64,000 bases of DNA. Source: Hypomesus transpacificus. Lineage: Eukaryota; Chordata; Actinopteri; Osmeriformes; Osmeridae. The position numbers and the translations under genes are program-made. Positions 1 through 19,038 of the stretch are shown here, piece after piece. Under the pieces are notes generated by a model. That model was not told the DNA's origin and did no database searches. It saw only the letters and a program-made list of their open reading frames with translations. Each line of letters opens with the position of its first letter. Within the stretch, counting starts at the first letter, position 1. The stretch lies in assembly GCF_021917145.1 (NCBI RefSeq), contig NC_061082.1, positions 16,471,682-16,535,681 on the forward strand. Direction: 5' to 3'.

Positions 1-1444
1 TAAGGATATTCTACGTAAAAAAATGGTGGCAGTTCTTTGTTAGTGTCAATATTAGCCTGCAGGCATAGATTGTAAAACATAGCCCAAAAAATGTTGCGCA
101 AATATGTAACTATAATGTAATTGTACAGTGGCGAAATGTAACCGATGTAGCCTACTCAACACCTGTTTATCAAGAGCGTGATTCTATGTTCGACAATGTT
201 TTAACTGTGGTCACAACAACAAAATCTTAAAAACACAATAGCCTAGTTGCCTACACAATATATAAGACTATTCAGACACATGAAAATGCATGATAGCTTT
301 AGTTTGACAGAGCATAGTGATGGATGTGAAACGATGACTAGCCTAACATTACTGGAGTGATATCCAGGGTTGTATGCTTATGGCACCAGGCAGTAGCCTG
401 GAGTAGCTCCACATCACACTGTTAGCTCCATGCAGTGATGTGGAAAATAAAGCACACTTTCATGCAGCTCAACGCAGCATTAATCAAATTCAACATTTGG
501 CTCTGCTGCAATGATGCTCCTTCGCCCACATTTAGCAAGTGTAACCATCCGAGTCATTCTCTGTGACCTAGTTGTGTACTGTCATGCTATGATACTCTTA
601 TTCTGGTCAGCTACTCTCTTCCCTGTCCCAGTTTGGAACAGTTGCGACCGATAGTAAATTCTCACTAAACACAAATCCTTTAGATACACTTCACAGCTGT
701 GCTGCTTTTATAAACCTTCCTTTGAGAATTGGAGGTTAAAGGATTTGACAGTTATAGCCTATTTTGTAGTTTCAACGGCAGATGATCCTACATGTTAAAC
801 AGTCAAGCTATCCAGGGTCTCCTAGGACAATCACTCCTTGACCATTCTATGGAGCAGTTTGTGACTGTTAACAAGCATTGCTAATGCAGCCTGTAATGTA
901 GGGCTATAACATTCAGTGGAGGTGTTCCCCTAGCGTTTACTCAACACGGCACACAGGGCTGTGGTGTCAGCTGATGGCACACGGATTTAGGTTAGACCGG
1001 TCTGGACACATCTCACACATTGAAAGGTGAAAAAAAGACGATGCTATACTATCTTAAGCTCTCAGACAACCACTTAAATTAAAAACACAGAGAAAATACT
1101 TCACCACATTGAATTAGAGATGAAGTAGGCTGTTTTATTTTAGCCTGTAAAGTATGTTCAGCTTTATCTTTGGTTCAACACAGTGGTGCTTTAGAACACT
1201 ACTTACCCCTTTACTAAACAGGGGTCATTCTTAGGCTTGAACCTAGACTGAAGGCATGGTTGTTAATGTGTCTGTATCCAGCTTTACACAGTGATTAAGG
1301 TGTTAAGTAGTTGTCTGTCTTTACACCACCACACACTGAACACACACAAACATATGTTTGTTACTATGAAAAGATACACTGAAAAGCTCTAACCCCAATT
1401 ACAAAGTTATCCAGGTTTGAAATGTGTGCTGTACTGTGTCCCAG
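1..1444. other. slain1 intron, no coding feature seen
   Basis: This stretch precedes the first recognisable slain1 exon. The acceptor at 1443-1444 splits a codon, so an upstream exon must lie left of the window and this is intronic. It is AT-rich unique-looking sequence. I see no coding exon, RNA gene or clear mobile element in it. Confidence 0.5.
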
Positions 1445-8834
<7,390 letters not shown>

Positions 8835-10374
8835 CCACTTGGACTAGGGTTAGGATAAGGCCAGCACCAGGCTAGAACCAGCTCTAATGTGAATCTGTCC
8901 AGGGTAGTGGGTTTGCAAAGTGAAACCCACCTAAAGACAGTGTTTCAGGTCCATTAATTGACTACATCCTTACATGACTGACAGGAAGCTATGCGTTTGA
9001 CCGACCCAATAAACACATAACCCTGGGTCCAGCGGGCTGGACCCTCTGTGGTTGTTCCTCCCGAAGCACAGACTGTTCTTTAAATGGAGAAGAATGAACG
9101 CAACACTGTGCGAATGATTCATGATATTGATTGGTCTAGTATTTGCAGTGTGGATTGTAGGCTCTGCAGCGCTTTCATCTACACAGAATGGTTTTCACTC
9201 CCAGCTGAGAGATGAACATCAAGAGATCCAAGCTTATTAAGATTTTCTATTATAATAATGCTTCTAATGTTTTTGTATTAAACTGGTTTACCATCATTCG
9301 TTTCTGTTTAACATTTAAAACTGTGAAACTGTCTAATCCAAGTTGAGAATGAAGAAAACTTTTTGTGCTATTATATGGCTGTAGAAGTGTTGTGTTAAAC
9401 TATATTTATTATTTTGGAACTTAAGACACCTTTACCAATACTGTTGTTAACACGTTTAATCTAATATTTCGAAACCTTCTTTTGTAAATTCTCAAAAGGG
9501 AAATCTGCACCTTCCGTTTCTTTCTTAGGATTCTTGTTAACATTTTAAGTGTTCATAATAAAGTAAATTCATATCAATATTGCACACATAAGATATAAGG
9601 TAATAAAGGGATGGTACATTTTCAGTGCAAATTGACATTTCTAAACATTCTTTTGTCATTTATTGTTTCACCGTATTTGTCTAGTGAAACAAATTGAGCC
9701 CATCTTGACTATCATCATCTTACTATGATGCCAGTGTGTGTGTGTCTGTCTGTGGCTCGATTATTTTGCGAACCGGATACTGTATGAAGTTTAAATTTGG
9801 CAGGTGTATGGCAGGACCTAAGGACGCATCTTTTTTGACAAGGCAGGCTACTGGGGCCCCCAACGGACTGACAAATTGCCACATTTGCTACATTTGGAAA
9901 AAGTTACATGATATCCATAACACTCTTGAAGTTATAAGTCAATGAAGGTTACATATTTTGTAATTGTGTCGAATTGATTGAGAAAAACTGATTTAGTATG
10001 AACACAATGTTGTCAATGATATTTAGGCAAGAAACAAAATTATGCCATGCTCCTAAGGACCATGTTGCAAGTTTACAAACTGGTGTTTTTGTGAACATTA
10101 TACTCCACTACATTTACATTTGTACATTTAGCAGACACTTTTATCCAAAGCGACTTCCCAGGGAGAGCTTTAGAAAAAGTGCATAGGTCAATGATCTCAA
10201 ACAACGAGATAGCCCCAAAAACATTGTGGGTAGCCAAAACATGAGCATACATTGTGATAATCAAATAAGTGCCAATGGGAAGAAACACAAGAGCATGTAG
10301 TTAAACAAAATGACAAATTAAACAACATTAATCTAAAAAGTGCAAGCCTGTACCTGTAGGAAAACAAGCAACAA
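8835..10374. other. slain1 3' UTR and intergenic DNA
   Basis: Sequence after the slain1 stop. It is AT-rich beyond about 9200. AATAAA hexamers at 9008-9013 and 9557-9562 are candidate poly(A) signals. A short fish SINE/LINE2 tail lies at about 10110-10160 (catttagcagacacttttat). I see no other gene. Confidence 0.5.
9008..9013 (+). terminator. Candidate slain1 poly(A) signal AATAAA
   Basis: Canonical AATAAA 174 bp after the slain1 stop codon. A second AATAAA at 9557-9562 is an alternative. No transcript evidence is available, so the choice is a guess. Confidence 0.35.
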
Positions 10375-10524
10375 ATATAGCTGCAAGCAGCAATGTGGTG
10401 GCCAAGCAGGTCAGATGACCCAGAAGAAACTTTCGACATCTAGTGACTGCGGTTTACCTGGCTTTCTTTGCAGTGGCTTATAGTCTCGCTAAACAGTGAA
10501 TCAGAGACATGACAAGCTTGTCAG

Positions 10525-10595
10525 CTTTGGCTGGATTTGAACCTCTGACGTTGCCAGGACACCAATTTATCCTAGTGAGCTATTCTCAGTGCTGG
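10525..10595 (-). repeat. tRNA-like module 1 of the composite repeat
   Basis: On the minus strand this reads as an A-box-like 'tagctcactagga' followed about 40 bp later by the B-box-like 'aggttcaaatcc'. That is the layout of a tRNA-derived SINE head. It is degenerate and not a functional tRNA. Confidence 0.45.
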
Positions 10596-11033
10596 AAATC
10601 AGATTTCAGTGACTGTGTAAAAATATAAAGAATTTTTCCTGTGGCAAGCGGTTGTCAGATTTGTCCCAAGTTTAAACAGCTGTAATTCAGTCCTATTTTG
10701 ATATGTCAATGTGATTGTGGTCTGAAGATAATCTGTGTAAAAGTTGGTGAATATTTGATACATTTTGAGTAGGACAAAAACGTTTTATTAATTAATGAAA
10801 ATGGCGGCATCAATTTGGCTGGTATCACAAGTTAACATGTGTCAGACACGGGATCGCCCCCCTAGAGGTTAGAGGACACATATCTGTAAAGCACAATAAA
10901 TCTGACTCTTCTTGAGTATAGATCCCCTGAGATTGAAACAATATCATTACCATTATGATTATACTGTTAGACAGCTACTGTGGCATACCTGGCTTCACTA
11001 AACAGATAAACAAGTATCATGACATGCGTGATG

Positions 11034-11112
11034 ACTTTGGCTGGATTCGAACCTATGACCTTACACTTCAGAGGAACCCGTCTTATCCCAGTGAGCTATT
11101 CTCAGTGCAAGG
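11034..11112 (-). repeat. tRNA-like module 2 of the composite repeat
   Basis: Minus strand: 'tagctcactgggataag' (A-box-like), then 'aggttcgaatcc' (perfect B-box core). It aligns with the modules at 10525 and 11640 and shares about 75 bp of flank with the latter (cttcactaaacagataaa...). Confidence 0.55.
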
Positions 11113-11639
11113 AATTACTGTGTTCAGTTACTATGTAAAAAAAAGTAAGCCGTTTTTCCTGTGGGAAGCGTTGTCAGATTTGAACCAAGTATAAAAAGTT
11201 GTAATTCAGTCATATTTTGACAAATTGAGGTGATTGTAGTCTGAAAATGATTTGATTACATGTCCATGAAAATAGGAGCGACGGCAAACGAGGAGTTCAA
11301 AAAAGTATGTTTTTATGAAAATTCCAAATGGCCGACGCCCAAAATGGTGGACACGGGACAATGTGATATATTTCGACTTGGTATGCCACGTAGAATCAGA
11401 AGAGACCAATCTTGTGATTTATGACAAATCTGTTCAGAAGTTATGATGCAAGAAATCCGATGCACTGGCTAGATGTAGATTCACTATATCTACAAAGCAC
11501 AATAAATCGGATTCTTCATGAGTACAAATCCCCTGAGAATGAAACATTATCGTGGCCATTATGATTATACTGCTCGACAGCTACTGTCACATACCTGACT
11601 TCACTAAACAGATAAACCAGTATCATGACATGCCTGAGA

Positions 11640-11716
11640 CTTTGCCTGGATTCGAACCTACGACCTTGCACTTCAACAGAGCCAGTCTATCCCAGTGAGC
11701 CATTATCAGCACTGGG
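11640..11716 (-). repeat. tRNA-like module 3 of the composite repeat
   Basis: Minus strand: 'tggctcactgggatag' (A-box-like) and 'aggttcgaatcc' (B-box). It lies about 606 bp after module 2. A strongly decayed fourth relic is at about 13385-13425. Confidence 0.55.
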
Positions 11717-14700
11717 AATTACTGTGTACAGTTACTGAATACAAAAAGGAAGCCGTTTCTCCTGTGGCACGCATGGTCAGATTTGGCCCGAGTTTAAACA
11801 GCTGTAATTCAGTCATATTTTTACATGGCAAGGTGATTGTGGTCTAAAGATAATCTGTGCCAAATCTGGTGAATATTGGATACATTGTGTAGGAGTAAGG
11901 AAAAAAGTTTTATTCATTCATTCAAAATGGCGGCCTCATCAATTCGTCTGGTATCACGCGTTAACATGCATCAGACGCGGGATCTCCTAAGATATCACGA
12001 GACATAGGAATTGCTTAAATACGCCAAACAAATCAACAGTTATTGGTCAAAACACAATCCTACCTATTGTAATGCCCCCTAGAGGTCAAATGACACTACC
12101 TGTCTCAAACCTCTTAATAAGAGGGCCTTGAGTCCATACACCAAGTTTGGAGTCAATGCATCAAAGCTTGGCTAAGATATTACCTCACTTCCTTTTTCCG
12201 GATCAGTTGCTCAATTTGATTGGCTGTAACTAACAAACGGTTGCAGAAATCAAAACGCCATGTGATGTCTTTTGTGAGGCTTGGTCTGAAAATGTTTGCC
12301 TATTGCAGCGCCACCTAGAGGTGAAATGGCATGACCTATTTTGGACTTCTTTAGAACAGGGTCCCTCGTCCCTATACCAAATTTGTTGTCAATGCAGTAA
12401 AGAGGTGCTGAGATATGACCTCACTTCTTTTATGGTGGCTTGGTTGACGATTTTGATTGGCTGATGACTTTGATTGGCTGTTCCAGTCGAGTGTAGAAAG
12501 TCTAAAAAACATGTGATTTCTTTTGTGTGGCTTGGTCTGAAGATGATCTGTGCCAAATTTGGTGAAGATTGGACAAACCTTACAGGAGAGGTAGCGAAAA
12601 AACGTTATATTCAAAATGGCGGCCACATCAATTCAGCCACATAAATTTGATGTGGCTGTAACTAACAACGGCAACGGTTGCGAAAATTAAAGCTCCAGGG
12701 GATGATTTCTGTGAGGCTTGGTCTGAAGATCATATGTGGCAATTATGAAGAAGATTCGACAAGAATTGTAGGAGGAGTAGCGAAAAAACGCTTTTCCTTT
12801 ACATTCAAAATGGCGGAGAATCTATAGAGCTGGGTATGATGTCATAGAGTGCGTTGAACTCGTCTTGATCCAGGGAATCCAACGATACCTCATTTTGGAC
12901 AATGGGGCATATGGTTCAAAAGTAACATGTGTAAACACACCTTCAACTTTGACCCATTGGTGGCGCTAGATGGCTGGAATGGGAGACATGAAACTTGGTG
13001 AAATTGATGAGGGGACTGGTCCCAAATAGTGTGCCAAAATTCACAACTTCTGACCATTTGGTTCTAGGGGCTGCCATAGACTCCCATGGCAGAAGAAGAT
13101 GTATAATAATAATAATAAGATTAGAACAGGGTCCTGAGTCCCTGTACCAAGTTTGATGTCAACGCAGCAAACATGAGATATTACCTCACTTTTATGGCAG
13201 CTTCGTTCACAAGTTTTTTTGGCTGTACCTGATAAATGGTTTTGAAAATCTAAAATGACTTTGATAATTTGTGTGAGGATTGCTTTGACTATATCCAGCA
13301 AGATTACATGTAGTTAGCGACTGCGTTGTACCTGGCTTCCTTTGCAGTGGCTTACTGTCTCGATAAACAGAAAACCAGTGAGATGGCAGGCTCGTTGGCT
13401 TTGGTTGGATTTAGTTTTTCAACTGCTTATATCAACTGTCAGATTTGGCCCAAGTTTAAACAACTGTGATTCAGTACTATTTTGACATGTCAAGGTGATT
13501 GTGGTGTGAAGATGATCTGTGCCAAATTTTGTGAATATTGGATACATTTTGTTGGAGGAATAGGGAAAAAACCTTTTATAAAAACATAAAATGGCGGCCG
13601 CATCAATCAGCTGGTATCACAATGTGTCAGACACGGGATTGCCCTCTAGCGGTTAGATGACACAACCTTCTGTGGACCTCTTTGGAACAGGGTCCCGAGC
13701 ACCTGTACCAAGTTTGATGTCAATTCAGCAAAAATTTCCTGAGATATGATCTCAGTTCCTGTTTTGGCGGTTTCATCGCCGACTTTGATCAGCTTTACCG
13801 GAAAAACAGTTTTGAAAATCAAAAACCATCTGAAAACGTTTGTGAGGCTTGATCTGAAGATACTTTTTTGCTTATTGCAGTGCCACCTAGAGGTGAAATG
13901 GCATGACCTATTGGACCTCTTTAGAACAGGGTCCCTAGTCTTTTTACCAAATTTGGTGTCAATGGAGTAAGGAGGTGCTGAGATATGACTTCACTTCTTT
14001 TATGGTGGCTTGGTTGACGACTTTGATTGACTGTTCCAGTCAAAAGGTTTAGAAAATCAAAAAAACGTGATGTCTTTTGTGAGGCTTGGTCTGAAGATGA
14101 TCTGTGCCAAATTTGGTGAAGATTGGACAACTATATAGGAGAGGTAGCGAAAAAACGTTACATTCATTCAAAATGGCGGCCACATCAATTCGGCTGGTAT
14201 CACAAGTTAACATGTGTCAGAAACGGGATCTACTAAGATATCATAAGACAAAGGAATCACTTAAATAAGACAAACAAATCAAAAGTTATTGGTCAACACA
14301 CAATCCTACCTATTGTAGTGCCCCCTAGAGGTCAAATGACACTACCTGTCTCAAACCTTTTAATAAGAGGGCCTTGAGTCCATACACCAAGTTTGGAGTC
14401 AATGCATCAAAGATTGGGTAAGATATTACCTCACTTCCCTTTTTCCGGATCAGTTGCTCAATTTGATTGGCTGTAACTAACAAACGGTTGCAAAAATCAA
14501 AACGCCATGTGATGTCTTTTGTGAGGCTTGGTCTGAAGATAAATGGTGCCAAATTTTTGCCTATTGCAGCGCCACCTAGGGGTGAAATGGCATGGCCTAT
14601 TTTGGACTTCTTTAGAACAGGGTCCCTAGTCCCTATACCAAATGTGTTGTCAATGCAGTAAAGAGGTGCTGAGATATGACCTCACTTCTTTTATGGTGGC

Positions 14701-15829
14701 TTGGTTGACGACTTTGATTGGCTGATGACTTTGATTGGCTGTTCCAGTCAAAAAGTGTAGAAAATCAAAAAAACATGTGATGTCTTTTGTGAGGCTTGAT
14801 CTGAAGATAAATGGTGCCAAATGTTGCTGATTGCAGCGCCACCTAGAGGTGAAATGGCATGACCTATTTTGGACCTCTTTAGAACAGTGTCCCTAGTCCC
14901 TATACCAAATTTGGTGTCAATGCAGTAAAGAGGTGCTGAGATATGACCTCACTTCTTTTATGGTGGCTTGGTTGACGACTTTGTTTGGCTGTTCCAGTCA
15001 AAAGGTTTAGATAATCAAAAAAACATGTGATGTCTTTTGTGTGGCTTGGTCTGAAGATGATCTGTGCCAAATTTGGTGAAGATTGGACAAACCTTATAGG
15101 AGAGGTAGCGAAAAAACGTTATATTCAAAATGGCGGCCACATCAATTCAGCCACATAAATTTGATGTGGCTGTATATAACAAACGGTTGCGAAAATCAAA
15201 GCTCCAGGGGATAGTTTTTGTGAGGCTTGGTCTGAAGATCATCTGTGGCAATTTTGAAGAAGATTCGACAAGAATTGTAGGAGGAGTAGCGAAAAAACGC
15301 TTTTCCTTTACATTCAAAATGGCGGAGAATCTATAGAACTGGGTATGATGTCATAGAGTGCGTTGAACTCGTCTTGATCCAGGGAATCCAACGATACCTC
15401 ATTTTGGACAATGGGGCATATGGTTCAAAAGTAACATGTGTAAACACACCTTCAACTTTGACCCATTGGTGGCGCTAGATGGTTGGAATGGGAGACATGA
15501 AACTTGGTGAAATTGATGAGGGGACTGGTCCCAAATAGTGTGCCAAAATTCACAACTTCTGACCAATTGGTTCTAGGGGCTGCCATAGACTCCCATGGCA
15601 GAAGAAGATGTGTAATAATAATAATAATAAGAATAAGAATACGTAGAAACACTTAAGGTGGCTTCGCCGCTTCGCGGCTTGGCCACCAATAATATAATTT
15701 ACAGCGAGTACAAGTAGTTACATCAGTTACAACTAACCAACAATTGCAACAAGTCCCTCAATAAGTGTCATTGTGTTCCTGGAGGAAATAAACTAACATC
15801 GGATCCAACAAATCTTCATTTAGTACCGT

Positions 15830-17020
15830 TGTACTCCCAGAACAAGTGTGTCTTTAGCCTTTTCTTGAAGGTGGGGAGACAGTCAGTGTCTCTGATGGAG
15901 GTGGGGAGATGATTCCACCATTGGGGGGCCAGACAGGAGAAGAGCTTGGGTTGGTAGTGGGCGCTCTTGAGAGGTGGGACCACCAGACGATTGTCAGAAG
16001 AATACCGTAGGTGGCGGGTGGGGGTGTAAGGCTGGACGATAGACTGGATGTTGTGCAGGTCAGTACACTGGTCTTGAATCTGATATGGGCCGTGATGGGT
16101 AGCCAGTGAAGGGAGATGAGTAGCAGGGTAACAGGGGAGTCGGATGGCTGAGCGGTGAGGGAGTCGGACTAGTAATCAGAAGGTTGCCGGATCGATTCCC
16201 CGCCAAGCCAAATGACATTGTGTCCTTGGGCAAGGCACTTCACCCTACTTGCCTCGGGGGGAATGTCCCTGTACTTACTGTAAGTTATAAGCAGACGCTT
16301 ATAAGAGCGTCTGCTAAATGACTAAATGTAAATGTAACATGGGAGCGACTGGGAAGGTTGAAGACCAAGTGGGCTGCTGTGTTCTGAATCCTCTGGAGAA
16401 GGCGGGTTTGCTAACGTTGGGAGACTGGCGAGAAGCGAGTTTCAGCAGTCCAACTTGGAGAGGACAAGTGCTTGGACTAGCAGCTGGGTGGAATGCTCAG
16501 ACAATTATCTCCTGATCTTCTGGATGTTGTAAAGGGTGAATCTACAAGACCGGGAGACTGCAGCAATGTGGGCTGTGAGGGAGAGCTTGTCATCCATGGT
16601 AACCCAGAGGTTCCTGGCAGAAGATGAAGGGGTCACCGTCACAGATCCCAGGGTGATTGAGAGATTGTGGGAGATGGAGGGTTTGGCTGGGATGATGAGA
16701 AGTTCTGCTTTGGTGAGGTTCAGCTGGAGGTGGTGCTTGGTCATCCAGGCGGAGATGTCTGTGAGGCAGGCCTCAATTCTGGCTGAGATCCCCGGATCAG
16801 TCGGGGGGAATGACAGCTACAGCTGTGTGTCGTCAGCGTAGCAGGGAGGTGGATGATCGGTCCAAGTGAGGTGGTGTACAGGGAGAAGAGGAGGGGTCCA
16901 AGGACAGAGCCTTGTGGGACACCAGTGGAGAGCTGGCAGGGGGCTAACACTTTGCCTCTCCAGGAGACCTGGTAAGATCTTCCCGATCTTACCAGTGGGA
17001 TCATTCCCATGACGGACACT
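15830..17020 (-). mobile_element. Decayed non-LTR retrotransposon (L2/CR1-like) fragment
   Basis: On the minus strand 17019-16741 contains [18 protein letters not shown], the GVPQGSxLGPLLF motif of reverse-transcriptase domain 4. At 16744-16505 follow [19 protein letters not shown] and DDKLSLTAHIAAVSRSC, typical of fish L2/CR1-type LINEs. The YADD region between them is frameshifted and unreadable, so the copy is dead. The 3' part (about 16110-15830) is untranslated or decayed and is interrupted by a SINE on the opposite strand at 16141-16335. Confidence 0.7.
16141..16335 (+). mobile_element. tRNA-derived SINE with LINE2-type tail
   Basis: The head has an A-box 'tggctgagcggtgaggg' and a B-box-like 'ggttgccggatcgattccc'. 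The body phrase 'ccttgggcaaggcacttcac' and the tail 'gcgtctgctaaatgactaaa' are those of a common fish SINE. A related copy in the opposite orientation sits at 36075-36257. Confidence 0.8.
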
Positions 17021-17030
17021 GTCTATATAA

Positions 17031-18493
17031 TTCCGGAAATCTGTGTTTGTGTGTCACTGGCGGCATCACGGGCACAGTATTATAACTGACCACCTTGTGA
17101 GATAGAGAGATGTAGACAAGAAAACATACATTTAGCCTTTTTAACTAGAGTATTAGGGAATTGTACATGAGAAATGTGTAGAAGATTTTGGCTGACTAGA
17201 ACTAACAGTCAGTCTGAAACATATAAAATGTTTTCTGTTTTCTCAATAGATGGAGATCCTTAAACTGTAATTGTCAAATCAGTTATGTAAAAATTCCAAG
17301 AGTTAAACAATTTCTGATGACACTTTCAAAAGAACAAGCAAAGTAACCTGTAATAAAAACATGCGTCAAAACACAGTCCATTGCTACAAAGTCACCAAAT
17401 GTTCAAAAAGCACCCTCTGATCATTGCGTGAACCCTGACACTCAAAATTCAAAGAAAGTGGAAAATAACTGGACAGTGTACATAGTGTTGTGGAAAATGT
17501 AAAATAAGGAAACATAATCTAGATTTGTTTACACTTTAGTATAGTATTCATCACAGTAGATATTACTGTCTCATTGGGCATCCAGTCTCTCCTTCCCGTT
17601 CACCTGATGTCATCCATAAAGAAAAACCTTTGAAAGAAGCTTTCAAACAGTATTGTGCCAGCGTTGTTAGTATGCACTGCACATTTCATGGATGAAATGT
17701 TGTCTTTCTAACTAACAGAAAGACAAAAAAAGAGGACACTTTATTATCTGTAGATAATAGAGAATTTTGTTTTGTTAGTGAATTAACGTGTTTACTGATA
17801 ATCCATGTGGATGCACAGTGATATCTGTGATCAAACTGTGAAAACAGGTTTAACTGTGTATGTACAAACTACCATTAAAGTAACACCAAATCATCTACAG
17901 TAACCACCATCTTAATCATCGGCTGCATCACAGGCACAGTCACTGCACTAATAAAGATGTTTGGTGCCAACTCTAAAATAATTAGTTTTACTCACAATAA
18001 ACAGCAGGGAGCACTGTTGCAACATAAAGAAAGAAAGAGAGACTGAATCTGAGTGTACATGTTTCATGTTGAGTAGATCTACCAGAATGTTTAACTGCTA
18101 AACCATGTGGTCCTTGGTGGGGGGGGGGGGGGCGATATTTTGAAATAATTAAAGCAGTACAGAGGGCTTAATATTTAACAGGCTAGCATTTGGTTTCTAA
18201 GGTAACAGTTTCAAACAGAAAAGAGTAACTAGCATTGTTTCAAAATAAGGTGAGTTGCAGTGTCAGAGTACGGTGAGTTTCTCATTATCTGTCATCTCCT
18301 AGGTGTGTTCTAACAGAAATGTACTATTTTATTGAGTTGAATATTTCACAGCATAGAGAGACTTTCACAGAAATAGTGTAGCCTATAGATTGACTATAGG
18401 GTTATGACTGTATGTGTTGATTGTGGACTTAAACAGTATTTACATACTTTCTACAGACAACTCCTGAACAGTCACTGTGTGGAGCAGAAAAAA
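17031..18493. other. Intergenic / 5' region of the death-domain gene
   Basis: AT-rich sequence with a G run at about 18118-18132. A possible non-coding 5' exon boundary (tttctacag) lies just upstream of the first ATG at 18494. I see no coding sequence or identifiable mobile element. Confidence 0.4.
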
Positions 18494-18982
18494 ATGCCCA
18501 GTAAAGCACAAGAGGTATGTCAAAATGTAGTGCTAGATGTTCTTAGGTAGCTGCTCTCACAGTAACTGTGATGTGTCCCAATCTCTGTAGGAATGATATG
18601 TGGTGGGTTATAGGAAACAAAACTCTAAATAGAGAGTATCTTCAGGCAATTTTCACAACTATGGACTTTGCCACTAGCTTTTGCTTTTTGGGTGCAGAGA
18701 TAAAGTCATAATTGCACAAATGGGGTATTCTTGCAGGATGCTGTGATCAATCTGAAGTCGGTCCAAGAGCTTTCACGTCAGCTGGGGTTTGAATGGCCGG
18801 TTCTAGCTTACGAGCTTGGCTTCAGTAGGACGGAAGTACGCAAGTTTCACACCACCTCCACGGAGAAGAAAGCTCAGGCCAGGAGCATGCTGGAGTGCTG
18901 GTGTGTACTGTACATATACAGTATAAATACAAATGTCTGTGTTTGAAAGAGAAAGAGAAAGAAAGAAATAGAGAAAGAAGGA

Positions 18983-19038
<56 letters not shown>

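Larger units (their letters stand above)
10375..15690. repeat. Composite, internally duplicated repeat region (5.3 kb), class unknown
   Basis: The block starts near a small hairpin (gctgcaagcagc, about 10380-10392) and ends in a GC-rich hairpin at about 15657-15688. The string tggtggccaagc at 10396-10407 is the exact inverse of gcttggccacca at 15677-15688, so the ends are inverted relative to each other. Inside, phrases such as aaaatggcggcc, gatctgtgccaaatttggtg and gccacctagaggtgaaatgg recur many times. Blocks at about 11925-12600 and 12400-13110 reappear at about 14168-14850 and 14900-15630. No open reading frame of note is present. It looks like a non-autonomous DNA-transposon or satellite-like repeat known only as high-copy DNA in fish; I cannot assign a superfamily. 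Confidence 0.65.

Noticed and set aside
10525-11716. A/B-box modules as real tRNA genes
   Set aside because: They lack a foldable cloverleaf with a proper acceptor stem and recur inside a larger repeat, so they are SINE-like relics at most.
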